Source of the DNA: an uncultured Lachnospiraceae bacterium
Lineage (GTDB): Bacteria > Bacillota > Clostridia > Lachnospirales > Lachnospiraceae
Direction: 5' to 3'
NCBI GenBank assembly: GCA_910588885.1
Contig: CAJUSQ010000007.1
Coordinates: forward strand, 1 to 48,963
Length of the DNA: 48,963 nucleotides
Shown: piece by piece, positions 26,014-34,846 of the stretch
How the letters are laid out: each line of letters starts with the position of its first letter
Position numbering within the stretch: position 1 is the first letter of the stretch
Translations under genes and position numbers: made by a program
Notes under the pieces: model-generated
Database searches by the model: none
What the model saw: only the letters and a program-made list of their open reading frames with translations
Told to the model about the DNA's origin: nothing

Positions 26014-27471
26014 CTATTTTCCAGACATATACGTCATTATTTGTTCTTCCTCAAAATCCGAATGCAGCAGTTCCCCGGAAACCTTTCCCTCATACATAAC
26101 GATCATTCCGTTCTCCGATAAATCATGAATGATGTCGTAGATTTCTGTTTTGGCGCCGATATCAATTCCCTGGGTGGGTTCATCCAGAAACAAAAGCTTT
26201 GGATGATTCATCAGCCATCTTGCAATAATCACCTTCTGCTGGTTTCCGCCGGACAGGTTCACGATTTTCTGTTCCAGCGACGGGGTTTTTACATGAAGCC
26301 GCTCCTTGAATTCCGCCGTCTTTCTCCGTTCCTCCTGTCTTCGGACCAGATGCAGGCCGGAAATCTGCTTTTTCAGGTTTACAATCGACATATTTTCCCG
26401 GACATTCATCCCCAGGAAAAGCCCCTGTGCCTTTCTTCCTTCCGGTACAAGCCCCATTCCGCTCTTAATGGCATCTGCGGGATGCTTTATTTTCACGGGC
26501 TTCCCTTCTATGAAGACCTCGCCCTGTTCCCTTTTGTCCGCCCCAAAGATCGCCTGCAGAAGCTCCGTCCGCCCGGCTCCTACCAGCCCGGTAATGCCCA
26601 GAATTTCTCCCTGGTACAATTGAAAGCTGACATCCTGCACTTTTTTGTGCACCGTCATATTTTTTACTTCCATTACAACCGGCCGGGAGCGGTAATCCTC
26701 CTCTGTCATATATTTCGCCCTGGTATAGGCGGCGTCGTTTTCTCTCCCTACCATCAATGAGATCATATGTTCGATCGTTGTATCCTTCGTAACAAGCGTA
26801 TCTATGTATCTGCCATCCCGAAATACCGCGATTCGATCGCTTATTTTCATAATTTCATCCAGCTTGTGCGAAATATACAGCATGGTAATCCCTTCGCCCT
26901 GCAGCTTTTTCATGACATCATGAAGAATATTGGCTTCCGCAGGCGTCAGGGCAGAGGTGGGCTCATCCAGAATCAATAATTTCGCATGCAGGGACAATGC
27001 CTTTGCAATCTCAATCTGCTGTTGTTGGGAAGCATTCATGTCCCTTACAAGGGTTCTTACATTGATCCCCTTCAGCCCCACCTGTGTCAAAAGCTCCTGG
27101 CTGGCCCTGTAAAGCTTTCGTTTGTCAATCAGGCCGCTGGCCTTTTTGGGCAGCCTCCCCTGAAAAATATTTTCGGCGATGCTAAGGGCATTAGACAAAG
27201 ACAGCTCCTGGTGGATCATGGCAATCCCCTCTGCCTGCGCCTCCCTTGTATGGGAAAAATGCCTTTCCTGCCCTTCATACAGAATTCTTCCTTCTGTCTG
27301 TGGAAATACTCCCGATAAAATATTCATCAGCGTAGATTTTCCCGCCCCGTTTTCTCCGACAACTGCCAGAATTTCTCCTTTTTTTATGCATAGGTTCACC
27401 TGATCCAGCGCCACGACACCCGGAAAACGCTTTGTAATATTTTGTAATTCGCAAATTATGGAATCTCCCAT
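26014..27471 (-). CDS. Ribose-type sugar ABC transporter, double ATPase (with internal deletion)
   Basis: 485 residues with two fused nucleotide-binding domains. Domain 1: Walker A GENGAGKSTLMN, signature-like NASQQQQIEIAKAL, Walker B LLILDEPTSAL, YISHKLDEI. Domain 2: LVGAGRTELL, LSGGNQQKVIIARWL, Walker B LLFLDEPTQGID. After HDLSENGM (residue ~456) the sequence jumps to IVMYEGKVSG; the ~18-20 residues holding the strand and switch motif (ISSE region) are absent, whereas the paralog at 45464-46966 retains them. The frame is kept. This could weaken ATP hydrolysis at the second site, which is usually degenerate anyway. Confidence 0.88.
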   Translation of the reverse strand: MGDSIICELQNITKRFPGVVALDQVNLCIKKGEILAVVGENGAGKSTLMNILSGVFPQTEGRILYEGQERHFSHTREAQAEGIAMIHQELSLSNALSIAENIFQGRLPKKASGLIDKRKLYRASQELLTQVGLKGINVRTLVRDMNASQQQQIEIAKALSLHAKLLILDEPTSALTPAEANILHDVMKKLQGEGITMLYISHKLDEIMKISDRIAVFRDGRYIDTLVTKDTTIEHMISLMVGRENDAAYTRAKYMTEEDYRSRPVVMEVKNMTVHKKVQDVSFQLYQGEILGITGLVGAGRTELLQAIFGADKREQGEVFIEGKPVKIKHPADAIKSGMGLVPEGRKAQGLFLGMNVRENMSIVNLKKQISGLHLVRRQEERRKTAEFKERLHVKTPSLEQKIVNLSGGNQQKVIIARWLMNHPKLLFLDEPTQGIDIGAKTEIYDIIHDLSENGMIVMYEGKVSGELLHSDFEEEQIMTYMSGK

Positions 27472-27497
27472 CGGTTTTCTCCCTTTCTAATGCCGGT

Positions 27498-28685
27498 TTA
27501 TTCCGGGAATAATTCCCCGATATTTTCCGGTGTTATAACATCCATTTTCGTAAAAGCGTTTCCTGTCACTTCCGCATTGCCCGTCACCAGCTGATTGTAG
27601 GCAAGGATAATCGGATCCGCACCCTGCCCAAAGGGGTCCTGGCTTACCGTACCGTTTATAATTCCCTTCCGCACATAGCTGACAATCTCTGTAGTCGTAT
27701 CAAAGCATACCAGCTTGATCTGATCCTGCATCCCAAGCTCTTCAATTGCTTTCGCTGCTCCGTGGGGCCCTCCGGCCGTTACCAGAATGGCGGACAGATC
27801 CGGATTTCCGGTGATAAAGTCCTTTGTCTGGGTATAGGCTTCATCTGCGGAATCATGGTTCTCCGTAGTGCCGACAATCTCAATGTCCGGATAGCTCTCT
27901 TTTATGGTGTCTTCAATCCCGTGACGTCTTAGCTCATGGGCGTTCACACTGTAAAGTCCTGTGATGATGCCCACCTTTCCTTTTTCCCCGATCAGGGCTG
28001 CCGCCGTATCCGCTGCCACACCCCCTGCTGCATACAGATCCTGTCCTACAAATGCAACTCTCTTGGATTCTTTTTCCGTATCACTGTTGAATACATAAAC
28101 GGGTATCCCGGACTGGGTCGCCTTGTCGATTGCCGGAACGATCGCATCGGAAACACCAACCGTTGTAATCGCATCATAGCCTTTTACGATACAGGTATCA
28201 ATTGTCTCGGCAAATACCTGGCCGTCAAAGTCATCCACGGTAATCATATCAACCGTTGTATGATAGTCGTCTCCCGCCAGTGCGGCTTTTGCCGCTTCAA
28301 TCCCCTTTGTCACATCCACCCAGAACGGATTGTTCTGCACGGTCAGCGCTGCGATCCGGAATTCCTTTCCCGTATCGTTTTTCTTGGGTTCATAATTGAA
28401 CTGCTGCACATCCGCCGTATCCCCGGCGCTTTGATTTTCCGTATCCCCGGTTTCTTCTTTTTGCTGCTCTTCGGACTGATCTTTGGACTCTTCCTTCTGC
28501 TGCTCCCCGGATGCCTCCTTCCGCTGCTCTTCGGTCTGATCTTCGGGCTCTTTCTTCCCGTTGTTTTCCTCCGTCTTGGTCCCGGACTCCTCTTTGGCGG
28601 TCCCTCCATTGTTTCCGGCGCCGCACCCGATTAACCCCAATACCAAAACTGCTGCTAACATGACACTGATTACTCGTTTCTTCAT
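27498..28685 (-). CDS. Ribose-type ABC transporter, substrate-binding lipoprotein
   Basis: 395 residues. Signal peptide with lipobox GLIGCG (Cys21), a long Glu/Gln/Lys-rich linker (~25-95) of imperfect repeats such as SEEQQKEETG, then a periplasmic-binding-protein type 1 domain (FRIAALTVQNNPFWVDVTKG, GIPVYVFNSDTE, FVGQDLYAAGG). It delivers a sugar or sugar-like ligand to the permease encoded just upstream. Ligand unknown; the UroD-like gene in the operon argues against plain ribose. Confidence 0.9.
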   Translation of the reverse strand: MKKRVISVMLAAVLVLGLIGCGAGNNGGTAKEESGTKTEENNGKKEPEDQTEEQRKEASGEQQKEESKDQSEEQQKEETGDTENQSAGDTADVQQFNYEPKKNDTGKEFRIAALTVQNNPFWVDVTKGIEAAKAALAGDDYHTTVDMITVDDFDGQVFAETIDTCIVKGYDAITTVGVSDAIVPAIDKATQSGIPVYVFNSDTEKESKRVAFVGQDLYAAGGVAADTAAALIGEKGKVGIITGLYSVNAHELRRHGIEDTIKESYPDIEIVGTTENHDSADEAYTQTKDFITGNPDLSAILVTAGGPHGAAKAIEELGMQDQIKLVCFDTTTEIVSYVRKGIINGTVSQDPFGQGADPIILAYNQLVTGNAEVTGNAFTKMDVITPENIGELFPE

Positions 28686-28699
28686 AGCTGCTCTCTCCT

Positions 28700-29659
28700 T
28701 TACTTTTCTTTTTTATTCACTCTAAGCACATCCAGTGCTACGGCTACAATAATTACAATCCCAATCACGACGGACTGCCAGTAGGAAGAAATATTTAAAA
28801 GAACAAACGCGTTCTTCAAAATTCCCATAATCCCCGCTCCGATCAAAGAGCCCCATACGGTACCCTCGCCGCCGCTCATGGACACCCCGCCGATTACGAC
28901 CGCGGCAATAATATCCGTTTCGTAACCAATGCCCAGTGACGCATCCGAGCTGTACAGGTTTCCTGCCACAATGATCCCGCACAAAGCGGAAAGCAGGCTG
29001 GTAATGATATATACCGAACATTTCAGTTTTTTTACTTTAATTCCTGACAGCTCCGCCGTCCGCTCGTTATTCCCGATGGCATAAATATTACGTCCCGTCA
29101 GCGTGCTCTGGGCAAAAATACTTCCCCCGATGATAATCAGGAACATGATGATGACGCAGACCGGAATGGGGCCGATGTACCCGCTTCCCAGCCATGCCAG
29201 GGGGGATTCAAAGCTGATCGGCATTCCCTTTGTAATCAGCAGCGTACAGCCCGATAAAATCTTTCCGGTTGCCAGGGTTACAATAAACGGTACCAGCTTC
29301 ATCTTGGTTACCAGCAAACCGTTCACCGTTCCGATTGCCCCTCCTAACAGAAGCACCAGCAGCAATACCAGCGGCCACGGAAGCTGTGCCTGGGAGGTCA
29401 GCCAGGCCGCAACGCATGCGCACAGCCCAACCACATACCCTACCGAAAGGTCAATCCCCCCTGTAATAATTACCAGCGCCATTCCCACGGAAATAATTCC
29501 ATATCTTGAAATCTGGCTTAGCACGTTGAAAATATTGGACGTTTTCAGGAAAAAGGGGCTGGCAATGCTCATAACAACTGTCAGTAAAACAAGTCCGATG
29601 AATACGCTGAACTCCGTTCTCCCGGTTACAGCCTTTAATTTTCCGATTCTGTGATTCAT
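28700..29659 (-). CDS. Ribose-type ABC transporter, permease
   Basis: 319-residue permease of the RbsC/XylH type with about ten helices. Family stretches: FLKTSNIFNVLSQISRYG, ITGGIDLSVGYVVGL, GTVNGLLVTK, RNIYAIGNNERTAELSGI and GGVSMSGGEGTVWGSL. The ATG at 29659 follows AAGGAGG; the longer upstream frame has no support. Fourteen bp separate it from the binding-protein gene. Confidence 0.92.
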   Translation of the reverse strand: MNHRIGKLKAVTGRTEFSVFIGLVLLTVVMSIASPFFLKTSNIFNVLSQISRYGIISVGMALVIITGGIDLSVGYVVGLCACVAAWLTSQAQLPWPLVLLLVLLLGGAIGTVNGLLVTKMKLVPFIVTLATGKILSGCTLLITKGMPISFESPLAWLGSGYIGPIPVCVIIMFLIIIGGSIFAQSTLTGRNIYAIGNNERTAELSGIKVKKLKCSVYIITSLLSALCGIIVAGNLYSSDASLGIGYETDIIAAVVIGGVSMSGGEGTVWGSLIGAGIMGILKNAFVLLNISSYWQSVVIGIVIIVAVALDVLRVNKKEK

Positions 29660-29673
29660 TTTTCCCTCCTTCT

Positions 29674-29685
29674 GTGCTCGAGCAC
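29674..29685. promoter_or_regulatory. Candidate LacI-family operator upstream of the permease gene
   Basis: Perfect 12-bp palindrome GTGCTCGAGCAC with a central CG, between the regulator stop and the permease start. The eight bases GTGCTCGA recur in the site at 30816-30832 beside the regulator's own promoter. Confidence 0.5.
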
Positions 29686-29716
29686 GGTTTGGGCACACGT
29701 AAAACGCTTCCCTTTT

Positions 29717-30772
29717 TTAGCTTTCATAAAAAGTACTGATATTTTCGTAATATTGATTCTCCTTGCACCGGATATCAATCATGGTAAAATAATTCTTCCG
29801 TTTCGGCGGCTTCCCCATCACAATCTTTTCATACAAAATCTGTATCGGAAGATACCCCTGATAGAACGGCTCCTGGGTAATGGTATAATCTATGATCCCT
29901 TTATCCAGATAAGTGCGGATCTGTCCATGCAAATCAAAGGAAATAACCGAAATCTCTTTTCCTCTTCCCGATTCTTCAATTGCCCTTGCCGCTGCGGTCA
30001 CCGTGGAATCGTTGATAAATATGCCCCTGATCTCCGTATGCTTTTCCAATGCTTCTTTTACTGCTTTGTAGGTAACATCCGGATCTTCCCCCGTAATCAC
30101 CGGCTCCAGCAGCGTAAGCCCCTCATTCTGTTCCCGGATGCTTTCCTGAAATCCCTGATACCGCAAAACGCCTGCCTGTTTTGACAGCGGCATCATAACC
30201 GTAAAGATTTCTCCCTGCCGCTTCACAATCCGCCCCATAAGGCTTCCTGCCGCTTTTCCGGAGGCATAATGATCCTGGCCCACAAAGCATATTTTCCCGT
30301 CGTAATCCAAATCCGTATTGTAGATTACCACGTCGGGCTTTTCGGCCATCCGTTCCAGATATTCACGGGCTTCCGGTATATCAATCCCTACCGTGATCAA
30401 TCCTTGAATATTCTTTTCCAGTAGCCGCTCCACGGCCTTTTTCCAATGACAGAAATCATAGACTTCCAGCGTCTCCTGATACACCACCACCCCATAGGAC
30501 TGATAATTCTCCGTGCCGGCCTGAAAGCCCCGGGCCACCTCGTGAAAGAATTCAATATGGACAGGGGGTAAAATAACGCCCAATGCAATGGGCTTCTGCG
30601 AGCGCTTCAGCGCCTTGGCCACCGTATTCGGCTGATAATTCAATTCCTGGATTACCTGATTTACCTTCTGCCGGACTTCTTCGCTTACCCCATACCGGTT
30701 ATGCAAAACCCGGTCAACGGTCCCTCTGGAAACATTCGCCAGCCTTGCAATTTCCTTTATATTCCCTGCCAC
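29717..30772 (-). CDS. LacI-family transcriptional regulator
   Basis: 351 residues. N-terminal helix-turn-helix (IKEIARLANVSRGTVDRVL) and hinge helix ending NTVAKALKRSQKP, then a sugar-binding-protein-like effector domain. The GTG at 30772 is chosen for AGGAGG 5 nt upstream. First gene of the importer operon; it likely represses its own transcription and that of the transporter and UroD-like genes, with release by the transported ligand. Confidence 0.9.
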   Translation of the reverse strand: MAGNIKEIARLANVSRGTVDRVLHNRYGVSEEVRQKVNQVIQELNYQPNTVAKALKRSQKPIALGVILPPVHIEFFHEVARGFQAGTENYQSYGVVVYQETLEVYDFCHWKKAVERLLEKNIQGLITVGIDIPEAREYLERMAEKPDVVIYNTDLDYDGKICFVGQDHYASGKAAGSLMGRIVKRQGEIFTVMMPLSKQAGVLRYQGFQESIREQNEGLTLLEPVITGEDPDVTYKAVKEALEKHTEIRGIFINDSTVTAAARAIEESGRGKEISVISFDLHGQIRTYLDKGIIDYTITQEPFYQGYLPIQILYEKIVMGKPPKRKNYFTMIDIRCKENQYYENISTFYES

Positions 30773-30815
30773 GGCTTCCTCCTCTCTTTTTGCTCTATTT
30801 TTGTACATTTTTCCT

Positions 30816-30832
30816 GTCGTGCTCGATAACTG
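30816..30832. promoter_or_regulatory. Candidate operator at the regulator promoter
   Basis: GTCGTGCTCGATAACTG, sharing GTGCTCGA with the palindrome at 29674-29685. It lies right at the predicted start point (about 30834) of the LacI-type gene, a natural position for autorepression. Confidence 0.45.
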
Positions 30833-30840
30833 TTAATGAA

Positions 30841-30869
30841 ACTTTAGCATTTTTGTCCAAAACTGTCAA
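30841..30869 (-). promoter_or_regulatory. Promoter of the LacI-type importer operon
   Basis: Minus-strand TTGACA (30864-30869), 17-bp spacer, TAAAGT (30841-30846), about 70 bp before the GTG. Nothing further was seen in 30870-31036. Confidence 0.8.
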
Positions 30870-31036
30870 TCTATTACCCGAAGATTCCAAATTTTTTTCA
30901 AACAATTCTCCGTGCCTTTTTTCCGTGCAATAATATTTTTCGGATATCTAAATTTCTTACTGCAGCTCATTGGTAAAAATTTAACCTTTTCTGCCGGCTG
31001 CAAATCAGGAGATTTTTTAAAATTTTTAGATATTTT

Positions 31037-31066
31037 CAACACTTTTTCACAAAAATGTTGTATAAT
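31037..31066 (+). promoter_or_regulatory. Candidate promoter with dyad for the small membrane protein
   Basis: TATAAT at 31061-31066 without a clear -35 box. Immediately upstream is an imperfect dyad, CAACA-C-TTTTT facing AAAAA-TGTTG (31037-31060), placed where an operator or activator site could overlap the -35 region. Confidence 0.45.
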
Positions 31067-31171
31067 ACTGGTTAGTGCTGCAAAGGCGTGTTTGAAACCC
31101 TATGTTTCAACTACACCCGGGCTTTTACAAGGCCGGAACAGAAAATTTATAAACAAAGGAGATTTTTTGCC

Positions 31172-31447
31172 ATGAGTCAGGAAAAGGTAAACAAATATAA
31201 GGAAGAGAAAGCCAACCGGAAGCAGATTATGAAGCGGGAACGGCGCAACCGTACCATCGGCCGCATCGTGGGAGCGGTCATCTGCCTTGCCGTTGTGGGC
31301 TGGCTTGGCTACTCTGTCTATGACAGCGTCAACAAGAAATCCGCCGCTTCCCAGACGGAAGCCAATCTGGAAGCCATGCAGAATTATCTTGGTAATTTAT
31401 CGGCTCCCGCATCCGATGAGGGCGGGGAGTCCAAAGAAGAAGACTGA
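31172..31447 (+). CDS. Small single-pass membrane protein, 91 residues
   Basis: A strongly basic N-terminus (KEEKANRKQIMKRERRNR), one membrane helix (IVGAVICLAVVGWLGYSVY, ~32-50) and an acidic Ser/Glu-rich outer tail. The positive-inside rule puts the N-terminus in the cytoplasm. The ATG follows AAAGGAG. Function unknown; a strong terminator follows the stop at once, so it is a one-gene unit. Confidence 0.75.
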   Translation: MSQEKVNKYKEEKANRKQIMKRERRNRTIGRIVGAVICLAVVGWLGYSVYDSVNKKSAASQTEANLEAMQNYLGNLSAPASDEGGESKEED

Positions 31448-31452
31448 TACAC

Positions 31453-31486
31453 AAAATGCGGCGGTATTAATTACCCGCCGCATTTT
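31453..31486. terminator. Bidirectional intrinsic terminator
   Basis: A 12-bp perfect stem, AAAATGCGGCGG and CCGCCGCATTTT, with a 10-nt loop. It serves the small membrane-protein gene on the plus strand and the PepSY lipoprotein gene on the minus strand. Confidence 0.9.
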
Positions 31487-31535
31487 CTGCGTAATCTCAG
31501 TCCACGTTCCCGTATCGGAAACGCGGACTTTTAGC

Positions 31536-32375
31536 TTAATCCATATCTTTTTCAAAGCTAAGAACCTCTCCTGTAAGCGCATCTATATCACAGGAATATT
31601 CCGTCCGACCCACGTACCATTCCAGTTCATATTCGGCCCGGCCGTCCTCATAGTCAAACTGGATCTCCATATGCCGGACTTCCTCCTGGGAAACTCCTGC
31701 ATAATCCAGAGCAATCTGTTTCACCTGCTCCCAGGCCATATGATCACTGTTGGGGGAAGACTCATACTCATGATGCTGATTCTCCGAGTTATGATTATAG
31801 TCCGTATTATGATCATAAGATTGGCTGCTTCCCTGATTCGTATTGGGTTCCGTGTTCATGGAAAGGATCTCTCCGGTCACCGCGTTGACCTCATAATCAT
31901 ATTTCTCCGTTTCGCTGGCCAACTCCAGTTCATATTGGGAAAGTCCACTCTCCGTATCCAGCTGTACCCGGACAAACTGAACCTCCGCTTCCGAAATCCC
32001 GATGTGCTCTAACACAATGGCCTTCGCTTCTTCTATGGTGATACATTCCGATGTGCCCTGCTTCGCATCCCCGGTTTGATCCACCGCTGCTCCCGGTTTG
32101 TCTGCAGCCTCATTTGGCTGATTCGCTGCCGTGCTATTCCGATCTGCTGTTTCCGGCTGATCTGCCGCTTCCTTATCACCTGCTGCTCCCGGCTGATCTG
32201 CCGCTTCCTTATCATCTGCTGCTCCCGGCTGATCCGATGCTGCTTCTTTCTGATCTGCCGCTTCTTCTCTGGCATCTGACCCATTCTGCCCCTTCTGGTT
32301 CGTACCTCCGCATCCTGCCAAAGCCAGCAGAATTGCCAGCAGCAGGAACATACTGCTCCGTCTTTTCTGTTTCAT
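31536..32375 (-). CDS. PepSY-domain lipoprotein
   Basis: 279 residues. Signal peptide with lipobox ALAGCGG, a low-complexity Ala/Asp/Gln linker (~25-105) partly made of 12-residue repeats (ADQPGAAGDKEA), then two PepSY domains (~108-165: ITIEEAKAIVLEHIG ... VNAVTGEILS; ~215-279: MAWEQVKQIALDYAG ... IDALTGEVLSFE) split by a His/Asn-rich spacer. PepSY domains often inhibit or shield extracellular proteases; the partner is unknown. The ATG at 32375 has GGAGG 5 nt upstream. Confidence 0.87.
   Translation of the reverse strand: MKQKRRSSMFLLLAILLALAGCGGTNQKGQNGSDAREEAADQKEAASDQPGAADDKEAADQPGAAGDKEAADQPETADRNSTAANQPNEAADKPGAAVDQTGDAKQGTSECITIEEAKAIVLEHIGISEAEVQFVRVQLDTESGLSQYELELASETEKYDYEVNAVTGEILSMNTEPNTNQGSSQSYDHNTDYNHNSENQHHEYESSPNSDHMAWEQVKQIALDYAGVSQEEVRHMEIQFDYEDGRAEYELEWYVGRTEYSCDIDALTGEVLSFEKDMD
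32155..32226. repeat. Two 36-bp tandem repeats in the PepSY lipoprotein linker
   Basis: Units 32155-32190 and 32191-32226 differ at one base; a decayed third copy follows. They encode 12 residues each, so copy-number changes would keep the frame. Confidence 0.85.
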
Positions 32376-32413
32376 AACATCCTCCATTCTACCGCTTTGC
32401 GGCCCTTATGGTA

Positions 32414-32442
32414 ATTATAAAACAACTGTACGGATTCCGCAA
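32414..32442 (-). promoter_or_regulatory. Promoter of the PepSY lipoprotein gene
   Basis: Minus-strand TTGCGG (32437-32442), 17-bp spacer, TATAAT (32414-32419). It begins right after the moeA stop, so it separates this gene from the Mo operon. No terminator was seen after moeA, so readthrough is possible. Confidence 0.7.
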
Positions 32443-32456
32443 GAAAATTCTGAATT

Positions 32457-33704
32457 TTATACAAAAAATACTTTTATTTTTTCTCCGGCAGGAAGCGGGG
32501 GCGTTCCGGCAGAAATTTCCCCCAACAAACCTAACTCCTGAAGAGAGGACACAGAGCCGTTTCTCTGATTCTCCGATGACTCGAACACCAGTTTTCCATG
32601 TTCGTATCCGGCTTTTCCCCGTAAAAAACGGGTTCCCCGGCTGGCCTTTCCAAAGGGCTGGGCCAGGACCGCTTCCGCCGTTTCCGTTTGGGTCACTCTC
32701 CGGCCGCATAATTTTTTCAAATAAGGCAGGCCCACTGCCAGCAGGCCCACTGCGGCGGCTCCGGGATTTCCGGACAGGCCCAGAATTACTTTGCCGTCCT
32801 TTACGGCTGCCAGCATGGCTCCTCCCGGCTTAAAGGGCAGCCGGTGAAACAGGATCTCTGCCCCGATTTCCTCCAACGCCCTTTGGACGTAGTCATAATC
32901 CCCGGCCGAAACGCCTCCGGTTGTCACCACCAAATCGGAAACGGACAGCGCCGCTTCCAGCTGCTCCTTCAGTATCGGCAGGGAGTCTTTTACAATGCCC
33001 CGATCCTCGGGAATCAGCCCGTATTTTTCCAGATATCCTCCCAGCAGGACGGCATTGGTATTATAAATCTTTCCGGCTTCCAGCCGCTTCCCCGGCTCAA
33101 TCAGCTCGCTTCCGGTACTAAGCAGCGCGGCTTTGGGCCTTCGGTACACCATAACCTCTGCAAACCCCTGTCCGGCCAGCAGGGCAAGATCCGCCGGCTC
33201 CAATACCGTTCCCGCCAAAAGCAGCGGGCTTCCCCCGGAAACATCCTCCCCGGCCTCAATGATATTTCCGGGAGCCGCCGGATGAAAAATCTCCACGGTT
33301 TCCTCCGAAAAGCAAGTATCTTCATGCTTGACCACCGTATCCGCCCCTTCCGGAACCATGGCTCCGGTCATGATTTTTACGGCGGTACCGGAGCGCAGCG
33401 GGCCTGCGCCCAGGCTCCCGGCTCCTATGGTTTCCCTAATCTTCAGCACCGCCGGACGCTCCTTTTCCGCTTCCTTCACATCCTCGCTTTTCAGGGCAAA
33501 CCCATCATAAGCGCTTTTCCGAAAATGCGGGACCGGGATTTTGGCCGTCACATCCTCCGCCAGCACCCGGTTATATGCTTCCTGCAGCAAAACCTTTTCC
33601 GTTTTTTGGGAAACGGAAAGCCCCTCCAGCATACGTCCGGCCTCCTCAAAAGAACATATGTTCTTATTCTTTTCCCGGCATTGATTTTCCCTTAAACTGT
33701 TCAT
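32457..33704 (-). CDS. moeA: Molybdopterin molybdenumtransferase
   Basis: 415-residue enzyme that inserts molybdate into adenylylated molybdopterin. N-terminal domains with PVPHFRKSAYDGFAL and MTGAMVPEGADTVV; MoCF domain with LSTGSELIEPG, VTTGGVSAGDYDYV and LGLSGNPGAAAVG; a C-terminal beta domain. The start overlaps the mobAB stop in an ATGA, so the two are translationally coupled. Last gene of the Mo operon. A 16-bp palindrome AAGAACATATGTTCTT lies inside the coding region at 33650-33665. Confidence 0.94.
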   Translation of the reverse strand: MNSLRENQCREKNKNICSFEEAGRMLEGLSVSQKTEKVLLQEAYNRVLAEDVTAKIPVPHFRKSAYDGFALKSEDVKEAEKERPAVLKIRETIGAGSLGAGPLRSGTAVKIMTGAMVPEGADTVVKHEDTCFSEETVEIFHPAAPGNIIEAGEDVSGGSPLLLAGTVLEPADLALLAGQGFAEVMVYRRPKAALLSTGSELIEPGKRLEAGKIYNTNAVLLGGYLEKYGLIPEDRGIVKDSLPILKEQLEAALSVSDLVVTTGGVSAGDYDYVQRALEEIGAEILFHRLPFKPGGAMLAAVKDGKVILGLSGNPGAAAVGLLAVGLPYLKKLCGRRVTQTETAEAVLAQPFGKASRGTRFLRGKAGYEHGKLVFESSENQRNGSVSSLQELGLLGEISAGTPPLPAGEKIKVFFV

Positions 33705-34846
33705 TTCTCTCCCTCCTCCGGTTCAAAACGCGCCCGCAATTTTCCCGCTTCATACAATTCCAGGATAAAGGCAGTCAGCTCCCGGATCTCTTCCCGGCCG
33801 AATACCGGAACCTCCTGATCTTTTATCTCCTCTGCCCTCCGGCCATACTCCGGCCCTCCCGGCCCTGCCTTCCCAGGCCCGGTTTCCCTTTCCTTTTCCG
33901 GCAGGACATACGCCAAACGGCCCTTCAGGCCCGGGATCGGCGGTTCTTTGGGGTTTGCCCGGAGTATCTCTATTTTCGGATATCCGCTTTCCTTAAATCC
34001 TTCCAGCAAAAACAGATCCGCATCCGGAGACAGCAAAAAAAGCTCCTCCGCCGAAACCTTTTCCCGCCTGGTCAGGGCATACTTGGCGCCGTCGTAGACC
34101 ATGGACGCACAGGCCCCGGCCTGAAAAAAGCGGCTGCTGTCGGTTCCCGGCACATCCGGCTCAAAGCTATGGCCGTCATGCTTGATCACGGCAACCCGCA
34201 GGCCCGATTCCGTCAATCCGGGAATCAGCCTTTCGATCAACGTCGTCTTTCCCGCATTTTTCCAGCCGGAAACCGCCAGGACACTTTGGACTGTGAGCCG
34301 TTCCAATTCTTCCGGCGTATTGACGTTCTGCAGACGCCAGGATCCGGTTTTTACCTGATAGGTTTTCACCCGCAATTCCTTTAACAGCTCCTGCATCCGG
34401 TAATTTCCCTGCTCCAAACGCCGTTCCATAGCCGGGACGCAGCTTTTCTTATAAATCCCGCAGAGCGGGTGGATTCGTCCGTCCGCAGATACGGCGACCA
34501 CGGCGTCCACCTCCGGGGAACACTCTTCGTACATTTGTTCTGCTATTTTTTGGGAAAAAAGGGGCACATCGCAGGGCACGGCCAACAGCGCAGAACAACG
34601 GCTGGCTTTTAAGGCCGCATGAAGCCCGGCCATGGGGCCGCAGCCCGGATACACATCCTCCACGGTTCTGCCCGCCCAATCCGGCCGGTCTTTTTTTGCG
34701 GCCACGGAAATCAGAAGTTCCGGACATTCGCGAAATTCCTGAATCAGCTTCTCCAGAAAGGTTTTCTTTCCAAACATCAGTTCTGCTTTATCCTTCCCCA
34801 TCCGCCGGCTCTTTCCCCCGGCCAATATCACTGTTCCAAATTCCAT
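33701..34846 (-). CDS. mobA: MobA-MobB fusion (molybdopterin guanylyltransferase / GTPase)
   Basis: 381 residues joining two usually separate proteins. Residues 1-~185 are MobA: the GTP-binding LAGGKSRRMGKDK, GCGPMAGLHAAL and AVPCDVPLF, for attaching GMP to the Mo cofactor. Residues ~195-381 are MobB: P-loop SGWKNAGKTTLIERL, VIKHDGHSFE, TDSSRFFQAGA. The pair makes the guanine dinucleotide form used by formate dehydrogenases and related enzymes. The ATG at 34846 gives the canonical MobA start, with GGGAG 5 nt upstream. Confidence 0.92.
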   Translation of the reverse strand: MEFGTVILAGGKSRRMGKDKAELMFGKKTFLEKLIQEFRECPELLISVAAKKDRPDWAGRTVEDVYPGCGPMAGLHAALKASRCSALLAVPCDVPLFSQKIAEQMYEECSPEVDAVVAVSADGRIHPLCGIYKKSCVPAMERRLEQGNYRMQELLKELRVKTYQVKTGSWRLQNVNTPEELERLTVQSVLAVSGWKNAGKTTLIERLIPGLTESGLRVAVIKHDGHSFEPDVPGTDSSRFFQAGACASMVYDGAKYALTRREKVSAEELFLLSPDADLFLLEGFKESGYPKIEILRANPKEPPIPGLKGRLAYVLPEKERETGPGKAGPGGPEYGRRAEEIKDQEVPVFGREEIRELTAFILELYEAGKLRARFEPEEGEK

